The notes below the pieces were generated by a model. That model saw only the letters and a program-made list of their open reading frames with translations. It did no database searches and was not told the DNA's origin. DNA of 8,137 bases, from the NCBI GenBank assembly GCA_023269865.1, contig JAGDWR010000035.1, forward strand, positions 1 through 8,137, written 5' to 3'. Shown here in pieces: positions 1 through 5,883 of the stretch (positions are counted from its first letter, which is position 1; each line of letters opens with the position of its first letter). This DNA comes from Candidatus Methanodesulfokora sp. (GTDB lineage Archaea > Korarchaeota > Korarchaeia > Korarchaeales > Korarchaeaceae). The position numbers and the translations under genes are program-made.

Positions 1-645
1 ATATCAGATTACAGAACTGCCAGCATAGCAGCTGTTGGACTGGATGCTGTCATGAAGGAAAATTATGCTGTTGCGGTTCTCGGAGCTACAGGATCCGTTG
101 GAAATGCGGTTCTTCAATCGCTTTCAGCCCTGGATAAAAAGCCAAGAAAGGTGGTAATATCAGCAAGAGGAAGAGGTGGATTTTCCAGCGTAAAGGAGAG
201 GCTGGAGGACTACATAAGGAGGATGGGAGTTGATCTTAATGTAGAGCCATCGGAGTCCATAGAGGAGTGTGTAAAGGGAACAGATGCCGTAATAGATCTC
301 ATCTCAATGCCCAAACCTATTCCATTGGTCAAAGAGGGGATGCTGCCGGAAAGAGTCACGTATATAGATGTTGGGAAGAACGCGCTCGATCATGAATTCG
401 CAATGAAGTTTGACACATATGTATTTGATAGTGTTGAACTAAGAAAGCTTCCAAGTCCAGCCACATTCGCCCTGAGCATAAGGACCATGCTCGCCGAGAG
501 GAACTTCAGGGTTGTTGAAATAGGGGATATATTGACTGGAAGAGAGAGACCAGGGGATATGACATTGATAACAGTGCTTGGCGTTCCTGTTGTAGACGCA
601 GCCTTCTGCCAGATCGTGATGAGAAAGCTATCATTGATAGCCTGA
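1..645 (+). CDS. Ornithine cyclodeaminase/mu-crystallin family protein, 5' truncated by window edge
   Basis: The reading frame is open from base 1, so this is the C-terminal ~214 residues of a longer protein (family members are usually 310-350 aa). The ATG at 52 lies inside the domain and is not the real start. The family comprises NAD(P)-dependent ornithine cyclodeaminases, archaeal alanine dehydrogenases and related imine/amino-acid reductases. Visible landmarks are an RTAS element at nt 13-24 (compare the family's RTAA/RTGA before the Rossmann fold), a Rossmann glycine loop GATGSVG at nt 82-102, a TDAVIDLIS strand where the family has its 'advvvtat' strand, a DVGKNALD segment resembling the family's D-x-P-G-K-x-E-L-D, and a C-terminal GDILTGRERPGD...VLGVPVVDAAF block matching G-x-x-x-G-R...G-x-A-x-x-D-x-A. 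The glycine loop is atypical, since GxGxQA is usual. The substrate cannot be assigned and the N-terminal catalytic Lys/Arg region lies outside the window. It converges on the next gene with a 32-bp gap. Confidence 0.78.
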   Translation: MSDYRTASIAAVGLDAVMKENYAVAVLGATGSVGNAVLQSLSALDKKPRKVVISARGRGGFSSVKERLEDYIRRMGVDLNVEPSESIEECVKGTDAVIDLISMPKPIPLVKEGMLPERVTYIDVGKNALDHEFAMKFDTYVFDSVELRKLPSPATFALSIRTMLAERNFRVVEIGDILTGRERPGDMTLITVLGVPVVDAAFCQIVMRKLSLIA

Positions 646-671
646 GAGCCTCACAGCTTATGATATTTGTT

Positions 672-691
672 AAAGCCTTATTTTTGGCTTT
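672..691 (+). terminator. Possible terminator/hairpin between convergent genes
   Basis: A perfect 6-bp inverted repeat, AAAGCC (672-677) and GGCTTT (686-691), flanks the T-rich loop TTATTTTT. It lies 27 nt past the stop of the rightward gene and overlaps the last codons of the leftward gene. The T-run could end the rightward transcript, as archaeal terminators are often simple oligo-T. The stem is short, so chance is possible. Confidence 0.3.
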
Positions 692-1379
692 CCTCAACCT
701 GCTCTAGATCCTCCTCGTTAACCCTGAGATAAGCAGCTATCAGCTGCCTTGAGGCCCCAGGCTCGGCCTTCCTTATCTCATCCACAGCTCTCCTCAGGTA
801 TTCTCTGTACTCAATGGAGGTCTCCCAATACCTATCAAAGTGGCTTATAAGCAAATTTGCCAGGGTCTCGGATCTAACTAAGTGGCCAACTCTCGTGGGC
901 TCAACTTCGCCCACTTTCTCCGGCAATCCGAGCACAATGAGCTCTCCATCCACCACCATGTATCTTAAGTCATAAACTATCAGGCCATCATGATATCTTA
1001 CTTCTGCACCACTGTTTACAAATTTAGACCCAACTGCAAGTTTATCCTTTCCCTTTGGCATGAGATACTGAAGCTTGACCCCCTTGAGACTCGCCTCTTT
1101 TATACATTTAAGAAGCTCATCGAAGACCATCTGATCCTCATCCCTTGGATAGGTGCCTGTCACTATAGCTTTAACCTCCTTTTTAGCTGATCTTAGTGCC
1201 TCCATAACTGTGCTGAAGTACTGCTGTCTGGTTAACACTCTGATAGTGTCTTGAAGGCTTTTCAACGCCTTTTCTCTCATTTTCCACTCCCTTTTTGTGA
1301 GTAGAAGCAGAATTATCGTTGCGATTAATAGGATGGACTCCACAACTAGAAGGGATACCGCTATAACTTGCTCCTGCAT
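678..1379 (-). CDS. Membrane-anchored protein with degenerate PLD-like domain
   Basis: The 233-aa product has one strong N-terminal transmembrane segment (about residues 5-27), a basic stop-transfer KREWKMREK, a short helical linker (about 35-50) and a cytosolic alpha/beta domain (about 52-190) that looks like one phospholipase-D-like half-domain. Where an active HKD motif has H-x-K-x4-D, this protein has D137-L-R139-YMVV-D144 followed by GELIVLGLPE. The catalytic His and Lys are therefore replaced and only the Asp remains, so phosphodiesterase activity is unlikely and a ligand-binding, scaffold or sensor role is more plausible (inference). The C-terminus (about 200-233) is helical and charged. 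The ATG at 1379 is preferred over an in-frame TTG at 1397 because a TATA-like box at 1401-1410 sits about 26 bp upstream of the ATG, which fits a leaderless transcript. It follows the MoaD-MoaE gene on the same strand, but with its own promoter. No specific pathway is evident. Confidence 0.6.
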   Translation of the reverse strand: MQEQVIAVSLLVVESILLIATIILLLLTKREWKMREKALKSLQDTIRVLTRQQYFSTVMEALRSAKKEVKAIVTGTYPRDEDQMVFDELLKCIKEASLKGVKLQYLMPKGKDKLAVGSKFVNSGAEVRYHDGLIVYDLRYMVVDGELIVLGLPEKVGEVEPTRVGHLVRSETLANLLISHFDRYWETSIEYREYLRRAVDEIRKAEPGASRQLIAAYLRVNEEDLEQVEESQK

Positions 1380-1400
1380 TGGCCTGAGGAAGAACAACTC

Positions 1401-1410
1401 AATATTTAAC
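1401..1410 (-). promoter_or_regulatory. TATA-like box for the PLD-like gene
   Basis: On the minus strand the sequence reads GTTAAATATT, preceded by the A-rich CTTAAAA that could serve as a BRE. Its centre is about 26 bp upstream of the ATG at 1379, the usual archaeal TATA-to-TSS distance, which predicts a leaderless mRNA and supports that start. Confidence 0.5.
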
Positions 1411-1428
1411 TTTTAAGATGTAATGTCA

Positions 1429-2106
1429 TCATTCCTTGTCATCAATTTCTTGGAGGGAACTTCTTCTCCTCTCCTCTCCCTCTATCCAGAAACTTCCTTG
1501 ATCAGTTATCTCAAGCTTCCATATTGGGACTCTTCTCTTAACCTGTTCAACAGCCCATTCAGCTGCCCTAAATGCCTGATCCCTATGCTCTGCCCCAACG
1601 ACAACTAGAAGGGTTTCCTCTCCGGGAAGAAAGGAGCCTATTCTGTGTATTATGACAGCTTCATGAACACCGTTCATCCCCAGAACCTCCTCTCTTATCC
1701 TCTCCAGTTCTTCTCTTGCCATGTCCTCATAAGCTTCATAGGATAGCTTTCTCACTTTATATCCCTCATTTCTCTCTCTCACAACCCCTATGAACACTAC
1801 TATCGCTCCAACCATCCTGGAGGACGATTTCACTTTTTTGAGAGCTTCTGTTAAATCAAAGTCCTTTGATAGATAAGCCCCACCGCTGACAGGTGGAAAT
1901 ATGGCTACAACATCCCCATCGGATAAAGCATGTTCTTCATCAACCTTCTTGCTGTTCACAGCTATCATTATGCTCACCCCTTTTACTATACTCTCGATAT
2001 TTTTCAGCAGATCTCCTACTTTAGATCCATTAGGCAATTCTATGTTCATCTCTTGAGTCCCTGCTCTCTCCCTTAGGGAACCGAATAATCTAACCCTGAC
2101 TTGCAT
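1429..2106 (-). CDS. Molybdopterin synthase, MoaD-MoaE fusion
   Basis: One 225-aa chain carries both subunits of molybdopterin synthase, which inserts two dithiolene sulfurs into precursor Z (cPMP) in molybdenum/tungsten cofactor synthesis. Residues 1-76 form a complete MoaD-type ubiquitin-like fold (start VRLFGSLRERAG, end VVAIFPPVSGG, with G75-G76 in the position that becomes the thiocarboxylate). Residues about 82-215 are MoaE: VGAIVVFIGVVR, YEAYEDMA, HRIGSFLPGE, GAEHRDQAF (H174-R175, like E. coli MoaE H103-R104) and VKRRVPIWKLE, in which K190 and K197 keep the seven-residue spacing of E. coli K119/K126. All key residues are present. The oddity is that the Gly-Gly is internal, followed by AYLSKDF, so cleavage or another arrangement is needed before activation by a MoeB-like E1. 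The mycobacterial fusion MoaX is a precedent. The ATG at 2106 gives a canonical MoaD N-terminus; upstream lies a compact divergent promoter. Confidence 0.92.
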   Translation of the reverse strand: MQVRVRLFGSLRERAGTQEMNIELPNGSKVGDLLKNIESIVKGVSIMIAVNSKKVDEEHALSDGDVVAIFPPVSGGAYLSKDFDLTEALKKVKSSSRMVGAIVVFIGVVRERNEGYKVRKLSYEAYEDMAREELERIREEVLGMNGVHEAVIIHRIGSFLPGEETLLVVVGAEHRDQAFRAAEWAVEQVKRRVPIWKLEITDQGSFWIEGEERRRSSLQEIDDKE

Positions 2107-2158
2107 ATGAATTTGTGTTCTGGAAAAAGTTAATCTTTACCTCATGTTGTAAAGCTGG
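2107..2158. promoter_or_regulatory. Compact divergent promoter region (moaD-moaE fusion / helical protein gene)
   Basis: Only 52 bp separate two divergent ATG codons. The A/T-rich core at about 2124-2140 reads AAAAGTTAATCTTTAC on the plus strand. TTAATCTTTA (2130-2139) is centred about 25 bp upstream of the rightward ATG at 2159. On the minus strand TTAACTTTTT lies about 22-25 bp upstream of the leftward ATG at 2106. Both distances fit leaderless archaeal promoters, and the two TATA/BRE elements overlap. The elements are judged by eye; exact boundaries are uncertain. Confidence 0.5.
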
Positions 2159-3583
2159 ATGGCATCTGAGTATGTGCTCGATACCCTGATGAACTCCGGC
2201 ATAGATGAGAGGACAGCAAGGGTGATAATGGAGAGAATGCATAGATTTGGGCTTATGGAGGATATAGAAAGCCTTTACTTGGCATACAAAGCAATAAAAG
2301 ATCGTTTGGGAGATATAAGGGATCCGATCATAGGAGAGGAGATGGGAAAAATAGAAGAGGACATAAGAAAGCTCATAACAGACATAGGAAAGGACCCATT
2401 CTTCTCCAAACTAGCTCATCTATCGCTCAGAGTAGAGATACCTCTCAGCGCAGTTACCCCCTATAGGAGCAGAATCGCTGGAATCAGGGAGAGACTTGAC
2501 AGTGTGAGCTATACTCTCTCAGCAGTGGAGCCAAAAGAGATACATGAGGCCATTTCAGAAGTGGAGATGGAGATAGAGAAGAGGGAATCTCAGGGGATAG
2601 AAGTTGGATTCCTGAAGGACAGAATTAACAGATTGAAGGGGATAGCAGGGAGAGGAACTCCATATGCGAGAAGATATGTGAGCGCTGAGGTGAAATCAAT
2701 AAAGGACAAGCTGGATAAACTTGATGATATAGCAGCTAGAAGGGAGAGATTGATATCACTGCTTCCAAAAACAAAAGAGGTCTGCTCCTACTTGGACAGC
2801 ATTTCCGGGACGGATATCTTTTCATCTCTCTTTAACCTTATGTCGAACAGGCTCATCTCGCTTACAATAGCTTCCGAGGATGAACTGAACAAAGTTGATA
2901 TCGATCTATCAAATTTTGAAGATTTAACAAATACCCTCCTCCAGATATACCCTCTTTTCGAGAGAAAGGTAGATCTTTTTGACTATCTGGACATGGTGGA
3001 AGGCTATGAGGGTCTATCTGATGTGATAAAGGGCATTCTAAGGGATGAGGGACTGCCAAAAGAGCTTAGGGCAGCAAAAGTTATTGAAATTCTTAAGGAC
3101 AAGATAAAGGGAATAGATGAATTTGTTGAGGCAAGAAAAGAGCTTAGAAGGCTTTATCCATTCTGGAAATCCTATATAATGGAAGAACTTAGGAATAAGG
3201 GGTATGCAGTCAAGGTGGATGAATTGGAAAAAATACCAAAAAGGTGGAGATATGTGATAGCTAGGATGCTATCCGAGGAAAATGAGGATATAATATTTGA
3301 AAATGGATTCATAGTTCACAGCAGGGCTTACTCCGATGAAATCCTCAGGAAGGAGATGGAGCGCATTAAGGAGGAACTTGAGATAATAAGAGGAATATTA
3401 TCCGGTCTTGAGAAGCTTGGAGTTAATGTAAGCGATAAAATATCAGAAATAGGACAGATAGAACTAAAAATGGAGGAGATATCCGCAGGAAAACCAGAAG
3501 TCAAGTCTGTAGCCGAGATAAAACAAGCAAGAAAGTTGATAAATGAGCTAAAAGACTGGATAATATCAAAATTTGCTTCTTAA
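2159..3583 (+). CDS. Uncharacterised 474-aa helical/coiled-coil protein
   Basis: I do not recognise this protein. It is 474 aa, very rich in Glu, Lys, Ile, Leu and Arg, has a single Cys (209), and shows no signal peptide or membrane segment, so it should be cytosolic. The N-terminus (about 1-30, DTLMNSGIDERTARVIMERM) looks like a small helical UBA/HTH-like bundle. Heptad-like helices run about 58-75, 105-160 and 175-200. A possibly globular part follows at about 325-390, rich in aromatics (RRLYPFWKSYI, KRWRYVIARML, IIFENGFIVHS). The C-terminal helices at about 392-415 and 430-470 could form another coiled coil. No Walker A, zinc ribbon or catalytic motif is visible, which argues against an SMC/Rad50-type ATPase. 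The ATG at 2159 has no clear Shine-Dalgarno but has a TATA-like box 25 bp upstream. It diverges from the MoaD-MoaE gene and converges on the MFS gene with a 7-bp gap. Composition matches its neighbours. Confidence 0.7.
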   Translation: MASEYVLDTLMNSGIDERTARVIMERMHRFGLMEDIESLYLAYKAIKDRLGDIRDPIIGEEMGKIEEDIRKLITDIGKDPFFSKLAHLSLRVEIPLSAVTPYRSRIAGIRERLDSVSYTLSAVEPKEIHEAISEVEMEIEKRESQGIEVGFLKDRINRLKGIAGRGTPYARRYVSAEVKSIKDKLDKLDDIAARRERLISLLPKTKEVCSYLDSISGTDIFSSLFNLMSNRLISLTIASEDELNKVDIDLSNFEDLTNTLLQIYPLFERKVDLFDYLDMVEGYEGLSDVIKGILRDEGLPKELRAAKVIEILKDKIKGIDEFVEARKELRRLYPFWKSYIMEELRNKGYAVKVDELEKIPKRWRYVIARMLSEENEDIIFENGFIVHSRAYSDEILRKEMERIKEELEIIRGILSGLEKLGVNVSDKISEIGQIELKMEEISAGKPEVKSVAEIKQARKLINELKDWIISKFAS

Positions 3584-3590
3584 ATCCCAG

Positions 3591-4850
3591 CTAACTTGAT
3601 AGCTCCTCCAGAGTTTTTCTCTTTGTCTCTATTCCCAGGATCAAGGTTGAGATGGATGCCAGCAGATGTATAACAAAAAATACAAGAAATGCAGCGTTTA
3701 GCCCGTACATCGTCCATACTATCCCGGTAAGATAGGGAGCTAGTATCCCAGCAACCCTCCCCATTGCAGCTGCTGTCCCAGAGCCGAAGCCCCTTATCTC
3801 AGTTGGATAGAGCTCTGGCGTGTAAGCATAAAGGCCAGCCCAGCTACCAAGGTTGAAAAATGATATTACACAACTGTATAATAAGATGGAGGTGATATCC
3901 CTCGCTGTTGCGAACATCAAGCTTCCAATGCCAGCAAGAGCTAGATACACTGAAAGAGTCTTCTTTCTTCCCACGCTGTCCAAAAGAAATGTTGATGAGT
4001 AGTATCCAGGTATCTGCACCAGAGTGACAAGCAGAGTGAACTCGATCGACCTGACATAGGCTATCCCCATATTATAATAGATGGATGGAAGCCAGATGAA
4101 GATGCCATGGTATGTATAGACCAGGGAAAACCACAGGATCCAGAGAAGAAGGGTTCTTTTTCTAAATTTTCCTCCAAGTATATCTGCCATGCACTTTTTA
4201 TAACTCCTTTTTTCTATCTTCACCTCAGGAAGATTTATTCCAAACTTGTTAGCCATATCTCTAGCTAAATCAATTTTTCCAGATGAGATAAGATATCTTA
4301 TCGACTCAGGCATCAGAAATAAAAGAGGTATGAGGAGCAGGGGGGTGTAACCAAGGGCGAACGCAAATCGCCATCCAGCGGATGGAACTACGGTCCAGCT
4401 GATCAACATTGCTAACAAAACTCCATAGACCCAGGAGGTTTCCACCAGCCCCAAAAACCTCCCTCTATATCTATCAGGTGCATACTCTGATGTGTAAACC
4501 CCAGGTTGAGGAAGAGCTCCGCCTAACCCCATTCCTGCAATAAACCTGAGGAGGATCATCTGATTCATGTTGGATGCCATACCACACATTCCAGTGAATA
4601 AGGAGAGTAAAGCCACAGTAATGCCAATTGTAGCTCTTCTTCCAATTCTATCAGCTAAGATTCCGAATATTATGGCTCCTAGGAACATACCCACATATCC
4701 TGAGCTCGCCAATATCCCCTGATCAGGTTTGCTTAGCCCCCACTCCCTAGCTATAGGGACCAATAATGCTCCAATAAGCATTGTATTCATCGCAGCAAAC
4801 GCATATACAAGACATGAGATGAGAAGCACCCTATAGTGTACTTTCAGCAT
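3591..4850 (-). CDS. MFS transporter, sugar-porter type (NiaP-like)
   Basis: A 419-aa integral membrane protein with about 12 hydrophobic segments and a cytoplasmic loop (about 188-232) between halves. Family signatures of the PF00083-type MFS are in place: GILADRIGRR (63-72, loop 2-3), RYRGRFLGLVE (127-137), PESIRYL (181-187, the PESPR-like motif), DSVGRKK (291-297, loop 8-9), PELYPTEIRG (345-354) and ETKRKTLEEL (408-417). It is therefore a proton-coupled symporter or facilitator for a small solute. LVQIPGYYSS, FFNLGSWAGLYAYTPELYPTEIRG and MGRVAGILAP strongly recall the NiaP niacin transporter/aromatic-acid-type MFS group as I remember it; nicotinate is therefore a candidate substrate, and the neighbouring NAD kinase-like gene makes it attractive. 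Sugars or aromatic acids remain possible. The ATG at 4850 has no Shine-Dalgarno but has a TATA-like box about 25 bp upstream. It lies 81 bp downstream of the NAD kinase gene in the same direction. Confidence 0.88.
   Translation of the reverse strand: MLKVHYRVLLISCLVYAFAAMNTMLIGALLVPIAREWGLSKPDQGILASSGYVGMFLGAIIFGILADRIGRRATIGITVALLSLFTGMCGMASNMNQMILLRFIAGMGLGGALPQPGVYTSEYAPDRYRGRFLGLVETSWVYGVLLAMLISWTVVPSAGWRFAFALGYTPLLLIPLLFLMPESIRYLISSGKIDLARDMANKFGINLPEVKIEKRSYKKCMADILGGKFRKRTLLLWILWFSLVYTYHGIFIWLPSIYYNMGIAYVRSIEFTLLVTLVQIPGYYSSTFLLDSVGRKKTLSVYLALAGIGSLMFATARDITSILLYSCVISFFNLGSWAGLYAYTPELYPTEIRGFGSGTAAAMGRVAGILAPYLTGIVWTMYGLNAAFLVFFVIHLLASISTLILGIETKRKTLEELSS
3613..3629 (+). terminator. 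Possible oligo-T terminator of the helical protein gene
   Basis: GTTTTTCTCTTTGTCTC begins 30 nt after the TAA of the rightward gene, inside the 3' end of the convergent MFS gene. Archaeal transcription commonly ends in such U-rich tracts. The call rests on sequence alone and chance is possible. Confidence 0.3.
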
Positions 4851-4870
4851 AAGGAGATTCGAAATGGACG

Positions 4871-4880
4871 CTTAATAAAC
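4871..4880 (-). promoter_or_regulatory. TATA-like box for the MFS gene
   Basis: On the minus strand the sequence reads GTTTATTAAG, centred about 25 bp upstream of the ATG at 4850. This predicts a leaderless transcript and suggests the transporter can be expressed independently of the upstream wHTH-argS-NAD kinase operon. Confidence 0.45.
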
Positions 4881-4912
4881 GATCATGCCCTTGACTCTTA
4901 TTGCCGAAGGTC

Positions 4913-4931
4913 CGAAGAAGATAGGAAAGAA
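4913..4931 (-). terminator. Pyrimidine-rich tract after the NAD kinase gene
   Basis: Directly after the TAA stop the minus strand reads TTCTTTCCTATCTTCTTCG, a run of C/T with several short T-runs. It could be a U-rich archaeal terminator separating the operon from the MFS promoter. There is no hairpin and the support is weak. Confidence 0.25.
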
Positions 4932-5882
4932 TTACCTCCTAGCATAAATCTGCTGTCTTGGATTTCTGGGATCCATGGATCGAGATATAAGACCTCTTCT
5001 TAAGAGCTGGGATATGGCATATCTGACAGTTCTTTCTGGAAGGAGAGTTCTTTCAACTATCTCCTTTCTGGAGAGAGGACCTTCGTACTCTATCACCTTT
5101 AGTATAAGCTTTGCACTGGGTGGTAGCTTTAGAATTTCCTCTGTTACCTTCTTTTTTCTAGCTATCTTCCCTCTCGAGAGGATTTTCCTCTCAAATCTTA
5201 TTATCTTTATGCTATCTCCTTTTCTCACTTTTACATCCGACTTCACCTTAACCCTCTCTATTCCATCCACCACCGCCTCACACTCATATCTGCTCCCTAT
5301 GTCCTTTATTGTTATCAAACTTCCTCCTGGAGCCACTATTGGTCTCCTACTAGGATCTATAGAGTTTACAGGGACTATCAACATGACATCAGCATTTTTT
5401 ATGACAATAGGTCCTCCAGCGGACATGGAGTAAGCAGTTGATCCTGTGGGAGTTGCTATTATAACGCCATCGGAGTAATCCCTGAAGATCTCATCTCCAT
5501 CAACCTCAAGGACATACTCCATTGGAACTGCGCTTTTAGAAGGAAAAACAGCGACCTCATTTAGTGCAGGAGGCATTAAATTTCCATCAACTTCAACGTT
5601 CAACCTCATCGCTTCCTCTAGGATGTAATCCCCTGATGTTATCTTTTTTATGGCCTGACGGACTTCTTCTGTTCCTATTTCTGAGAAAAAGCTGGGACCA
5701 AAATTCCCCACGGGAAGAACCAACTTGTTCTTTATTCCATGCAAAGCCTCCAAAAAATCTCTATCAGAGCCGAATATTATGATTACATCCGGATCATCTG
5801 ATATTAATCCTCCAGAAAGCTCCACTTGGATTTTAAGCCACGATCTAATCTTTTCGTCTTGGGAGATGATGCCGAACTTCAA
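4932..5882 (-). CDS. NAD kinase-like protein with fused C-terminal winged helix
   Basis: The 316-aa protein has two parts. Residues 1-235 match NAD kinase, which makes NADP from NAD and ATP: LNE (107-109), DGVIIATPTGSTAYSMSAGGP (138-158) and the SRRPIVAP segment (178-185) are essentially canonical. The usual GGDGT phosphate-binding motif is G38-S-D40-R-D42, keeping the catalytic-type Asp but losing the second Gly, the third Gly and the Thr. The following GxLGFL segment is GNFGPSFF. The N-terminal domain is short, with only 37 residues before the motif. Residues about 247-316 form a winged helix: KLPPSAKLILKVIE, GPLSRKEIVERTLLPERTVRYAISQLLRRGLI, then a basic wing, of a type common in crenarchaeal MarR/ArsR-like regulators. 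The TTG at 5882 is preceded by GAGG (5893-5890), with a 7-nt spacer, inside the argS end; one base separates it from the argS stop. Family assignment is firm; catalytic activity is less certain. Confidence 0.87.
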   Translation of the reverse strand: MKFGIISQDEKIRSWLKIQVELSGGLISDDPDVIIIFGSDRDFLEALHGIKNKLVLPVGNFGPSFFSEIGTEEVRQAIKKITSGDYILEEAMRLNVEVDGNLMPPALNEVAVFPSKSAVPMEYVLEVDGDEIFRDYSDGVIIATPTGSTAYSMSAGGPIVIKNADVMLIVPVNSIDPSRRPIVAPGGSLITIKDIGSRYECEAVVDGIERVKVKSDVKVRKGDSIKIIRFERKILSRGKIARKKKVTEEILKLPPSAKLILKVIEYEGPLSRKEIVERTLLPERTVRYAISQLLRRGLISRSMDPRNPRQQIYARR

Positions 5883-5883
5883 C

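Noticed and set aside
1380..1397. In-frame TTG at 1397 as the start of the PLD-like gene (6 residues longer)
   Set aside because: It would lie only about 8 bp from the centre of the TATA-like box, i.e. upstream of the predicted transcription start, while ATG 1379 fits the leaderless spacing.
990..1608. Two short plus-strand open frames opposite the PLD-like and moaD-moaE fusion genes
   Set aside because: Both are antisense shadows of better-supported genes with no RBS or TATA box at a suitable distance.
2159..3583. SMC/Rad50-like ATPase as identity of the helical protein
   Set aside because: There is no Walker A, signature or Walker B motif, and the coiled-coil segments are short and interrupted.
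4904..4917. Short direct repeat CCGAAG spaced by 8 bp between the NAD kinase and MFS genes
   Set aside because: Two 6-bp copies in an 81-bp gap are compatible with chance, and there is no palindrome or third copy; it is only worth recalling if the fused wHTH is shown to bind here.
4975..5433. A 152-codon open frame on the plus strand opposite the NAD kinase-like gene
   Set aside because: It lies antisense to canonical NAD kinase motifs, its translation is low-complexity and rich in Ser/Phe/Leu as expected from the reverse of a charged coding strand, and it has no promoter or RBS.
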